A DNA stretch of 6,923 nucleotides from Chloroflexota bacterium. GTDB taxonomy: Bacteria; Chloroflexota; Dehalococcoidia; Bin125. The number at the start of each line of letters is the position of its first letter. The first letter of the stretch is position 1. The DNA lies in the NCBI GenBank assembly GCA_026705105.1, contig JAPPBK010000001.1, positions 1 through 6,923 on the forward strand, written 5' to 3'. Positions 1 through 5,779 of this stretch are shown piece by piece. The notes beneath the pieces were generated by a model, which did no database searches, had not been told where the DNA came from, and saw only the letters and a program-made list of their open reading frames with translations. The position numbers and the translations under genes were made by a program.

Positions 1-457
1 CGTTCCGATTCAACGCCACAAAGTCCAGTTCCAGTTGCTCGCCGTAGAAGCGGTCGCCCGTCTCATAGGTCCTCACCACTTCGCCGGCCGACGTGATCCC
101 GAGCACGACCACATCCAACTCGTCGACAATCGACCCGATCAGCCGATCGTCCGTCTCAAAACTCGTCAGCGTCCGCTCGAGCGTGCGGCCTTCACGCTCC
201 TCCGAGAACAACTCCGGACCCCAGGCCGTCGCCAGTTCACGCAGTCGCGACTGATCGACCCGATCCTGGTAGCCGCCCAGCAACAGGAAGGTGGTCAAGC
301 CCACGACGATCAACGTCAAGATGACGATCGCGACCAGGGTCACGTAGATCCGCGAACGGATCGTGCTGAACTGCAGACCCGGCCGGCGCAACTCAGGTAC
401 CCGCAACCTCGCGGTGATGGCCGAAACCCGATTCGTCAGGCCTGACGGCATCAGCAT
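1..457 (-). CDS. Membrane sensor protein, probable two-component histidine kinase (N-terminal part; runs off the left edge)
   Basis: An open frame of 152 codons runs from an ATG at 457 to the window edge without a stop. An in-frame ATG at 451 is the alternative start; neither has a clear Shine-Dalgarno sequence. The product has a basic cytoplasmic N-terminus of about 36 residues and one strong membrane segment at about residues 37-60 (rich in V, I, L and T). A hydrophilic, acidic region follows from about 62, including a segment near 113-130 that resembles the start of a PAS/Cache-like extracytoplasmic sensor (inference). The second membrane helix, HAMP, HisKA and ATPase domains would lie beyond the edge and are not seen. 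The kinase assignment therefore rests on this architecture and on its place 39 nt downstream of an OmpR-type regulator on the same strand, the usual order for such pairs. It could instead be another membrane protein of the operon. Confidence 0.75.
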   Translation of the reverse strand, partial: MLMPSGLTNRVSAITARLRVPELRRPGLQFSTIRSRIYVTLVAIVILTLIVVGLTTFLLLGGYQDRVDQSRLRELATAWGPELFSEEREGRTLERTLTSFETDDRLIGSIVDELDVVVLGITSAGEVVRTYETGDRFYGEQLELDFVALNRN

Positions 458-496
458 CCCGGAACCAGCGCGGCCGGCTCGAATCGCGTTCGACGC

Positions 497-1219
497 CTAG
501 CCGAGCTCGTGCGGTTCGCCATTTGACGACAACGCCAGGCTCGACGGATGGTCGCGCAACGTCATCTTGTATCCCACCCCGCGCAGGGTCTCGATCTGCA
601 GATCGCTGTCGCGCAGGTGTTGGCGCAGGTGGTTGATGTGCACATCCACCGTCCGCGTCTCGCCGCTGAACGTGTACCCCCAGACGAGGGAGAGCAGTTG
701 CTCCCGCGACATCACCGTCTGCAGGTTCTGCGCCAACGCGAAGAGCAGATCGAACTCCTTGGTTCGCAACTTCAGCGATGCGTCCCCCAGGGTCGCTTCG
801 CGCGTCTGGCGATTGAGCGTCAGGCTGCCCACCGCGACCTCGACCCCGGACCTGGCAATCCCGTCGGCGCGTCGCAGGATCGCTTTCACCCGTGCGACCA
901 GCTCCTTGGGATTGAATGGCTTGGTCAGGTAGTCGTCCGCGCCCAACTCGAAGCCGGCCACTTTGACCGCATCCTCGCGCCGCACGGTCAGCATCAGGAT
1001 GGGCACATCCGAGTCCTGGCGAATGCCCTTGGTCACCTCGAACCCGTCGAGTTTCGGCATCATCAGGTCGAGCACCACGAGATCGGGCCGCAGCATCACG
1101 GCCTTCTCCAGCGCCTCCTGGCCGTCGGAGGCGAACTCGAGCTCATATCCCTCGCGGGAGAGGTACAGGCGGACGAGCTCACGAATGTGGGGCTCATCGT
1201 CGGCAATGAGAATCTTCAT
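497..1219 (-). CDS. Two-component response regulator, OmpR/PhoB family
   Basis: A 240-residue DNA-binding response regulator with receiver and winged-helix domains, full length for the family. The receiver (about 1-118) shows the acidic pair D7/D8, phosphoacceptor D51 in VVLDLMMP, switch residue T78, aromatic Y97 and the invariant K100 in YLTKPF. The winged-helix domain (about 125-225) has the recognition-helix signature RTVDVHINHLRQ (residues 189-200) and the wing motif RGVGYKM. The ATG at 1219 is chosen because the receiver begins at once (MKILIADDEP). An in-frame GTG at 1252 would add 11 residues that do not match the family and would lie inside a -10-like TATAGT. It is probably phosphorylated by the kinase encoded just downstream. 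The signal and regulon are unknown. Autoregulation through the repeat at 1302-1321 is possible but inferred. Confidence 0.96.
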   Translation of the reverse strand: MKILIADDEPHIRELVRLYLSREGYELEFASDGQEALEKAVMLRPDLVVLDLMMPKLDGFEVTKGIRQDSDVPILMLTVRREDAVKVAGFELGADDYLTKPFNPKELVARVKAILRRADGIARSGVEVAVGSLTLNRQTREATLGDASLKLRTKEFDLLFALAQNLQTVMSREQLLSLVWGYTFSGETRTVDVHINHLRQHLRDSDLQIETLRGVGYKMTLRDHPSSLALSSNGEPHELG

Positions 1220-1250
1220 GGTCGTGCAGCCTGCCCACCAACCGATTTTC

Positions 1251-1256
1251 ACTATA
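1251..1256 (-). promoter_or_regulatory. Candidate -10 element for the response regulator operon
   Basis: On the minus strand the hexamer TATAGT differs from the sigma-70 consensus TATAAT at one position. Initiation about 7 nt downstream would give a 5' leader of roughly 25 nt before the ATG at 1219. No convincing -35 hexamer lies 16-19 nt upstream, so activator-dependent or weak use is possible. Confidence 0.35.
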
Positions 1257-1301
1257 GAACGTCACGCGTCGCCGGTCGGACTATGAATGTGGACCCTGGA
1301 G

Positions 1302-1321
1302 GATGGATCGCGATGGATCGC
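1302..1321. repeat. 10-bp tandem direct repeat in the divergent promoter region
   Basis: GATGGATCGC occurs twice in immediate succession (1302-1311 and 1312-1321), and GA of a third copy follows. The repeat lies between the divergent response regulator (start 1219) and acetyltransferase (start 1410). OmpR/PhoB-family regulators typically bind direct repeats with about a 10-11 bp period, so it is a candidate operator for the neighbouring regulator. The repeat is directly visible; its role is inference. Confidence 0.5.
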
Positions 1322-1396
1322 GAATGTCGACGTCGGGCGATGCCCCAGGCCAGGCTCGTTGATAGCCTCAACTCGGAAACGCAGCGGACAGTCCGC

Positions 1397-1403
1397 GAGG
1401 GAG
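1397..1403 (+). promoter_or_regulatory. Ribosome binding site deciding the acetyltransferase start
   Basis: GAGGGAG, a strong Shine-Dalgarno match, ends 6 nt before the ATG at 1410. An upstream in-frame ATG at 1287 has no such site and would add 41 residues of non-family sequence. This settles the start at 1410. Confidence 0.7.
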
Positions 1404-1409
1404 CGAACC

Positions 1410-2666
1410 ATGCCTAGACGTGAAGTGCCGGCCGGAGTGGAAGTGCGATCCGCGAACGCAGAAGAGATGGAGGACTTCCGCTTCATTGCCAACCTCGCGC
1501 TCGGCGAACACGGCAATCCCAAGCGCGACCCTGTGACCTTTCTCCAGCCGGAGTGGTCCACCTGCGTCTTCGAACACGGCGCGCTGTCGACCACCTTCGG
1601 CGCCTGGCCCTTCTCGATGCGCCTCAACGGCGAGCGCGCCCACGTCGCCGGCGTCACCGCCGTCGGCACCGACCCGACCAAGCGCCGTCGCGGATACCTC
1701 CGTCTGGCGATGGAGCACTCGCTCGACGAACAGTACGAGCGCGGCCAGTCGCTGGCGGCGCTCTACGCATCGCAGGCCGGCATCTATCAGCGCTTCGGCT
1801 ACGCCGTCTGTTCGCGCCGCCTGCGCTACGAGATCGACCCACAGGACCTGAACTTCGTCCAGGCGCCCACGCCGACAGGCACGCTGAGCGTGTCCAACGC
1901 CAGGGATCTGGCCGATAATGCCGTCGTCATCCGCGACCTGTATCGCGAGTACATGCAGCCGCGAAACGGCTTGCTGCACCGCGGCATCAATCTCTGGACC
2001 GCCGAGCTGCTCGACGAGCCGTCGAACATCGAGGAGGGTCCGGTCCGCGTCCTGCTCTACGAAGAGGACGGCGAAGCGCTGGGCTACATGGTCTACACCA
2101 GCCGCGAAGACCAGGCGATCAGCGAACCCAGCGCCTTTCAGCGTGATCATCGGATGACGATCCGCGAGTACGGCTGGCTCACTCCGGCGGCCTACGTCGC
2201 GATGTGGCAATACGCCGCCAGCCAGGACCTGACCTGGCGCATCTACCTCAACGACGCTCCCACCGACGATCCGATCCAGCACCTCGCTCGCGATCCGCGC
2301 ACCCTCAGGGTCAGAGTCATGGACGGCATACTCGTACGCATCGTTGACCTGCCTCGCGCGTTGATGACGCGCCGCTACCAGGTCGAATCGGAGCTCACGT
2401 TCCGGGTCGTGGACGACCTCTGCGAGTGGAACCAGGGCACCTGGAAACTCAGCGCCGGTCCCGAAGGCGCCGACATCCGCCAGGTCGACGAATCGCCCGA
2501 ACTGACCATGGACGTATTCACCCTGGCGCACCTCGCCACCGGAGCGCTGACGGCGACCTACAATCACCGCCTCGGCCGGATCGAGGCCGCCGACTCAGCC
2601 GCGCTGCTCCGCGCCGATCATCTCTTCGCCACCGAGTACGCCATGCACTGCATGAACCACTTCTAG
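1410..2666 (+). CDS. Eis-like GNAT N-acetyltransferase with C-terminal SCP2-type domain
   Basis: A 418-residue cytoplasmic protein predicted to transfer acetyl from acetyl-CoA to amine groups. Its length and order match the Eis (enhanced intracellular survival) family: a catalytic GNAT domain (about 10-145), a second degenerate GNAT-like domain (about 150-300) and an SCP2-like domain (about 310-418). The acetyl-CoA pyrophosphate loop is visible as V85-GTDPTKRRRGY (residues 85-96). GIYQRFGY at 124-131 carries the tyrosine expected as general acid. The protein ends in Phe418; in Mycobacterium tuberculosis Eis the C-terminal Phe carboxylate acts as catalytic base, so retention of this residue suggests an intact Eis-type active site. 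The conserved family segment D305-GILVRIVDLP leads into the SCP2-like domain. The mycobacterial enzyme acetylates aminoglycosides at several positions; the substrate here is unknown. It is convergent with the downstream lyase gene (14-nt gap) and divergent from the regulator. Confidence 0.92.
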   Translation: MPRREVPAGVEVRSANAEEMEDFRFIANLALGEHGNPKRDPVTFLQPEWSTCVFEHGALSTTFGAWPFSMRLNGERAHVAGVTAVGTDPTKRRRGYLRLAMEHSLDEQYERGQSLAALYASQAGIYQRFGYAVCSRRLRYEIDPQDLNFVQAPTPTGTLSVSNARDLADNAVVIRDLYREYMQPRNGLLHRGINLWTAELLDEPSNIEEGPVRVLLYEEDGEALGYMVYTSREDQAISEPSAFQRDHRMTIREYGWLTPAAYVAMWQYAASQDLTWRIYLNDAPTDDPIQHLARDPRTLRVRVMDGILVRIVDLPRALMTRRYQVESELTFRVVDDLCEWNQGTWKLSAGPEGADIRQVDESPELTMDVFTLAHLATGALTATYNHRLGRIEAADSAALLRADHLFATEYAMHCMNHF

Positions 2667-2680
2667 GCTCGCCGCCTGCG

Positions 2681-3622
2681 TCAGACCGACTCGCCGAGCA
2701 GGTAGCGACCGACCGCCTCCTCCAGCGCGGTGACCTCTCGCGGGTCCAGATCGCGGTACGGCGGTCTCGTGTGCGTGCGCGGCAGACCGCTGGTGATGTG
2801 AATCAGTTCCTTCAGCGCCCCGACCCGTGGGAACTGATTGAGGATGTCGTGCAGCTCGTTGAGCTGGTCCTGCGGACGCTGGGGTTCGCTGCCCTCGCGA
2901 TGGGCAAACTGGATTGTCTTGACCAGCGCCGGTACCGCGTTCGCCATCCCTGAGACGCCGCCCACGCATCCAGCCTGGTACAGCGCTGCATGCGCCGCGT
3001 CGGACCCGGCCATCACCCGAAACTCCGAGCCGGGACCCTCCGCCGGAACCTGCGCCATGTAGCGCGTGGTCCGTTCCGCGTCGCCGCCCGAGTCCTTGAT
3101 CCCCACCAGTTGCTCCGGATGCCGCCGCAGCACGCCGGCGAGGACAACGTCGGGAATGTCAATGCCGGCTTGCGCCGGCATGTTGTATAGCAAGGCCCGA
3201 CCGTCGGACGGCAGTGACTCGATCACCGCGCAAAACCACTGGATCATGCCCCAGGAGTCGATGTTCTTGAAGAAGTACGGCGGCAGCAGCGCCACTGCGT
3301 CCGCGCCGGCGTCGAGCGCATCGTTGGCCGCTCGAATCGTATCGGGCAAGGAGGGACAAGTGGCTCCCGCGACCACCACCAGTCCGCCGCCGATTCCGCG
3401 CGAGGCCTGCTTCACCGCCGAGACCACGCGCCTACGCTCATCCATCCCCACAGACGGCCCTTCGCCGTTCGTGCCCAGCGTCAAGATCCCGGTGATCCCC
3501 ATCGTCCGCATCCAGTCGACATGGGGGCCGATCCAGTCGAGATCGACATCGCGGCCGCGCTCGGTGAACGGCGTCACCTGGGCGGCCATCAGCCCGTCGA
3601 GCCGCTCGTACCTCAGCGCCAT
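2681..3622 (-). CDS. Dihydrodipicolinate synthase / N-acetylneuraminate lyase family protein
   Basis: A 313-residue class I aldolase-type TIM barrel, expected to form a Schiff base with pyruvate or a related 2-oxoacid and catalyse aldol addition or cleavage. Visible motifs are GTNGEG (50-55, carboxylate-binding loop), PPYFF around Y116, YNMP with catalytic Y146, and GIKDSGGD with Schiff-base K176. By hand alignment to E. coli DapA, the arginine that binds the aspartate-semialdehyde carboxylate (R138) is replaced by Q151, and the second threonine of GTTGE is N52. A true lysine-pathway DapA is therefore unlikely. A sugar-acid, 4-hydroxy-2-oxoglutarate or unidentified lyase fits better. No lysine, sialic acid or sugar-acid genes are adjacent. 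The ATG at 3622 is preferred because GAGG lies 7 nt upstream; an in-frame extension to 3661 reads through the tandem repeat. Confidence 0.92.
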   Translation of the reverse strand: MALRYERLDGLMAAQVTPFTERGRDVDLDWIGPHVDWMRTMGITGILTLGTNGEGPSVGMDERRRVVSAVKQASRGIGGGLVVVAGATCPSLPDTIRAANDALDAGADAVALLPPYFFKNIDSWGMIQWFCAVIESLPSDGRALLYNMPAQAGIDIPDVVLAGVLRRHPEQLVGIKDSGGDAERTTRYMAQVPAEGPGSEFRVMAGSDAAHAALYQAGCVGGVSGMANAVPALVKTIQFAHREGSEPQRPQDQLNELHDILNQFPRVGALKELIHITSGLPRTHTRPPYRDLDPREVTALEEAVGRYLLGESV

Positions 3623-3626
3623 GACA

Positions 3627-3683
3627 CTGCCTCGATTCGCTGCCTGACTTGGCTGCCTCACTTGGCTGCCTCACTTGGCTGCC
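3627..3683. repeat. 13-bp tandem repeat array in the leader of the DHDPS-family gene
   Basis: Read on the minus strand, the unit GGCAGCCAAGTGA occurs twice exactly (3671-3683, 3658-3670). A copy with one change follows (3645-3657, GGCAGCCAAGTCA), then a copy with three changes (3632-3644, GGCAGCGAATCGA), then a five-base remnant GGCAG (3627-3631). The array ends 4 nt before the ATG at 3622, and the last copy boundary supplies the GAGG ribosome binding sequence. It fills half of the 116-nt divergent gap with the glycosyltransferase gene. Confidence 0.85.
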
Positions 3684-3725
3684 AGGTTTGCAGGGTATCG
3701 CTGTTCCAAGTCGCGTCCGAACGAT

Positions 3726-3731
3726 TAATCT
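3726..3731 (+). promoter_or_regulatory. Candidate -10 element giving a leaderless glycosyltransferase mRNA
   Basis: TAATCT fits the TANNNT pattern and ends 7 nt before the ATG at 3739, so transcription would begin at or next to the start codon. No Shine-Dalgarno sequence precedes this ATG, which suits leaderless translation. The -35 region (TTCCAA at 3704-3709, 16-nt spacing) is weak. Confidence 0.35.
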
Positions 3732-3738
3732 CAGTGCC

Positions 3739-5073
3739 ATGCCTCGCGTGTTCCTCTGCAGCGCCACCGGCGCCCTGACCACTGACGCGGCCCCTGTCGG
3801 TGGAGGCGTGGCCGTGCTTGAAGCCCTGATTCCGCATCTGCAGGACTCGGACTGCGAGCTCACACTCCTCACGCCGGGGCGCGACTCATCCCGCGACGGC
3901 TTCCGTCAGACGCTCCCGGTCCACACGCTCTCGACCAGCGAGCCTGACCGCATCCTCAAGCTGAACGCCCGCGGCTACGCGCGGTTTGCGCTCGAATGGC
4001 AAGCGGCATTGTCCGACTACTTCGCCGATATCGACCCCGCCGACGCCGTGGTCATCGCCAACGACACGTCGGAGGGTCCGCCGTTTGCCCATCTTCAGGC
4101 CAACGGCTTTCGCCAGATGGCGCTGTTGCACGTCATCGTCAGCGAGTTCTTCAGCCGCCGCTACATCTCACAGCCCATGGGCCTGCCGCTCACCGGCGCG
4201 CATCTGTCGGCGCTCTGGCGACTGGCCGAACGCCGCGGCATCGCCCGGCATGCCCCTGATATCGCCCGACTCGTCTGGTCCAAGGAGCGCGATCTCGCGC
4301 GCCACGTGGATGCGCCCATCGCGCCTTCGGCCCCGGTCGCCAGATCCCTGGCCGACTGTTATCCGGGCACCGGCGTCTCGCGTCGCACGCAGATCGTCCC
4401 CTGGGGAGTGATTGGCGACGCGGACCCGGCACTGCGCGAGCACCGAGCCGAGACCTTGCGCGCGGTTGGCGCCGACCCGAACCGCTTCACCCTCCTCACA
4501 CTCAGCCGGATCTCGCCCGAGAAGCGGATTAATCTGGCCATCGACGCGCTGAAGCGGATCGAACGTCAATCGCCAACCACGGCGGAACGCATTCAGCTGA
4601 TCGTCGCGGGAGGACCCGCCTATATGGGCGGCGAGGCATACGATCGCAAGCTGCGCGAGGACGCGGAGCGCTTTCGGAGAGTCGAGGTCGTGTTTCCGGG
4701 TTACGTCGCCAGCGAGCAGAAGTGGCGACTGCTCGCCGCCGCCGACACATTTCTCTCGCCCAGCTACTACGAGGCCTATGGCCTGACCATCGCGCAGGCG
4801 CTGGCCAGTGGCACGCCCGTCGTCGCCGCGCCTCACGCCGGAGCGCACGCCACCGTTGACGAGCGGCACGGCTGGATTGCTGAGGCCACACCCAGAGCGT
4901 TCGCCGCCACCATTCGCCGCGCCCTGCACGCCGACGAAACGCGGGAAATCCTGCGCCGCCGCGAAGCCGCCGTGCGCTGGGCCGAAGAGCGGCCCTTTCG
5001 CGTCGCCGCCGAGCGCATCATCAACATCGCCCGTACACTCGCTCACGGTGAATCGCCGCATGAGCACGCATGA
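3739..5073 (+). CDS. GT4-family glycosyltransferase (GT-B fold)
   Basis: A 444-residue probably cytosolic glycosyltransferase that would move a sugar from a nucleotide-sugar donor to an unidentified acceptor. The N-terminal Rossmann domain starts at once after M1 and has the glycine-rich loop VGGGVAVLEAL (20-30) typical of the acceptor half. The donor half starts near 250 with TLSRISPEKRINLA (254-267), which holds the R257/K262 pair expected to contact donor phosphates, then LIVAGGP (287-293) and EAYGLTIAQALASGTPVVA (345-363). The usual GT4 EX7E motif is here EX7Q (E345, Q353). No signal peptide or membrane helix is seen. The start at 3739 is preferred over an in-frame ATG at 3649, which would translate the repeat array. 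It heads an apparent operon with the HAD gene 17 nt downstream. Donor and acceptor cannot be told from sequence alone. Confidence 0.93.
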   Translation: MPRVFLCSATGALTTDAAPVGGGVAVLEALIPHLQDSDCELTLLTPGRDSSRDGFRQTLPVHTLSTSEPDRILKLNARGYARFALEWQAALSDYFADIDPADAVVIANDTSEGPPFAHLQANGFRQMALLHVIVSEFFSRRYISQPMGLPLTGAHLSALWRLAERRGIARHAPDIARLVWSKERDLARHVDAPIAPSAPVARSLADCYPGTGVSRRTQIVPWGVIGDADPALREHRAETLRAVGADPNRFTLLTLSRISPEKRINLAIDALKRIERQSPTTAERIQLIVAGGPAYMGGEAYDRKLREDAERFRRVEVVFPGYVASEQKWRLLAAADTFLSPSYYEAYGLTIAQALASGTPVVAAPHAGAHATVDERHGWIAEATPRAFAATIRRALHADETREILRRREAAVRWAEERPFRVAAERIINIARTLAHGESPHEHA

Positions 5074-5079
5074 GTAACT

Positions 5080-5085
5080 GAGGAG
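5080..5085 (+). promoter_or_regulatory. Ribosome binding site of the HAD hydrolase gene
   Basis: GAGGAG ends 5 nt before the ATG at 5091 and lies in the 17-nt gap after the glycosyltransferase stop. This supports co-transcription and fixes the start. Confidence 0.7.
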
Positions 5086-5090
5086 TTCGC

Positions 5091-5726
5091 ATGACGAGTC
5101 AGCGCGCAGTGCTGTTCGACTTCGGAGGCGTCCTGATCCGCATGGACTGGGACGGCTATGACGAGTTCGGCAAGCGCTGGAACCTGCCGGCCGGATCGTT
5201 GGTCGACGCCTTCTACCGTACCCCCGAGTGGCACGCCATCGAAACCGGTCGCGGCAACTGGGAAACCTGGCAGCGCGGAGTCGAACAGAGCCTGTCGCCA
5301 TACCTGCAGGGCGATGTCGCCGGTGAGGTCCAGAAGCTGCTCGACGCCTGGTACGCGCAGCCCTGGCAGTATCACCACCCCAACTTCGAGCTCGCCCACG
5401 ACCTCCAGGCCAACGGCCACAAGATTGGCGTCCTCTCCAACGCGCCCGACGACCTGCGCGACCGCTTCCTCAGCAATCTCCCGGTCGAGGTCAGTTGGGA
5501 CGCCATCGTCGTCTCCGGCGAGATCGGCATGCGCAAACCCGATCCGGCCATCTTCCATCACGCCGCCGATGAAATCGGCGTCGCGCCCGAGCATTGCTTC
5601 TTCATCGACGACCTGGAAGAAAACGTCCTCGGCGCCCAGGCCGTCGGCATGGGCGGCTACCACTTCACCCGCAACAACTACAAGGCCCTCCGCATCGCCC
5701 TTCGCGCCGCCGGCATCGAGAGCTGA
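5091..5726 (+). CDS. HAD-superfamily hydrolase, HAD-IA / YihX-like type
   Basis: A 211-residue cytosolic HAD protein, probably a phosphatase on a small phosphorylated metabolite. Motif I is DFGGV with nucleophile D10; motif II is VLSNAP with S116; motif III lysine is K149 in MRKPDP; motif IV is FFIDDLEEN with D173/D174 for Mg2+. A helical cap (about 18-90) sits between motifs I and II, the subclass I arrangement. The acid/base aspartate usually two residues after the nucleophile is G12. The same position is glycine in YihX-type sugar phosphatases (DLGNV), so this is a known subgroup trait and not damage. The protein is full length. Its position directly behind a glycosyltransferase suggests, without proof, dephosphorylation of a phosphorylated glycoside or a sugar phosphate made or used by that enzyme. 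Confidence 0.93.
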   Translation: MTSQRAVLFDFGGVLIRMDWDGYDEFGKRWNLPAGSLVDAFYRTPEWHAIETGRGNWETWQRGVEQSLSPYLQGDVAGEVQKLLDAWYAQPWQYHHPNFELAHDLQANGHKIGVLSNAPDDLRDRFLSNLPVEVSWDAIVVSGEIGMRKPDPAIFHHAADEIGVAPEHCFFIDDLEENVLGAQAVGMGGYHFTRNNYKALRIALRAAGIES

Positions 5727-5779
5727 TCCCATCTCCCTCTGCGGCACGGGTGGGAGATGCCTCAGGCAGAGGGGGGATC
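5725..5779. terminator. Candidate bidirectional hairpin between convergent HAD and aquaporin genes
   Basis: Nested inverted repeats lie across the 35-nt gap and the aquaporin 3' end: GATCCC (5725-5730) pairs with GGGATC (5774-5779), and CCCTCTGC (5735-5742) pairs with GCAGAGGG (5766-5773). A competing stem pairs CATCTCCC (5730-5737) with GGGAGATG (5752-5759). No T-run follows on either strand, so this is at best a non-canonical terminator or an mRNA 3'-end stabiliser. Confidence 0.35.

Noticed and set aside
35..445. 136-residue plus-strand frame at the left edge
   Set aside because: The minus strand here encodes a continuous protein with a real membrane helix behind the regulator; the plus frame is Arg/Gln/Asp-rich with no ribosome binding site.
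1220..1252. GTG at 1252 as the response regulator start
   Set aside because: It lies within the -10-like TATAGT and would add residues not found before the receiver domain; the ATG at 1219 fits exactly.
548..1417. 289-residue plus-strand frame opposite the response regulator
   Set aside because: It is antisense to a textbook OmpR-family gene, rich in H, Q, R and L, and has no ribosome binding site at its start. Only its final 35 codons, outside the regulator gene, are considered separately as a leader ORF.
1368..2567. 399-residue open frame on the minus strand opposite the acetyltransferase gene
   Set aside because: Its sequence matches no family and it mirrors a gene with clear GNAT/Eis motifs. 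Long antisense frames are expected in GC-rich coding DNA.
2667..2700. Possible terminator between the convergent acetyltransferase and lyase genes
   Set aside because: Only a 5-bp GCTCG/CGAGC pairing is found and there is no T-run; the gap is just 14 nt. Support is too weak.
4168..5301. 377-residue minus-strand frame opposite the glycosyltransferase and HAD genes
   Set aside because: It spans two well-supported plus-strand genes and has a low-complexity Arg/Gly/Ala composition, typical of a shadow frame.
5043..5747. 234-residue minus-strand frame opposite the HAD gene
   Set aside because: It is the mirror of a gene with all four HAD motifs; its own sequence has no recognisable domain.
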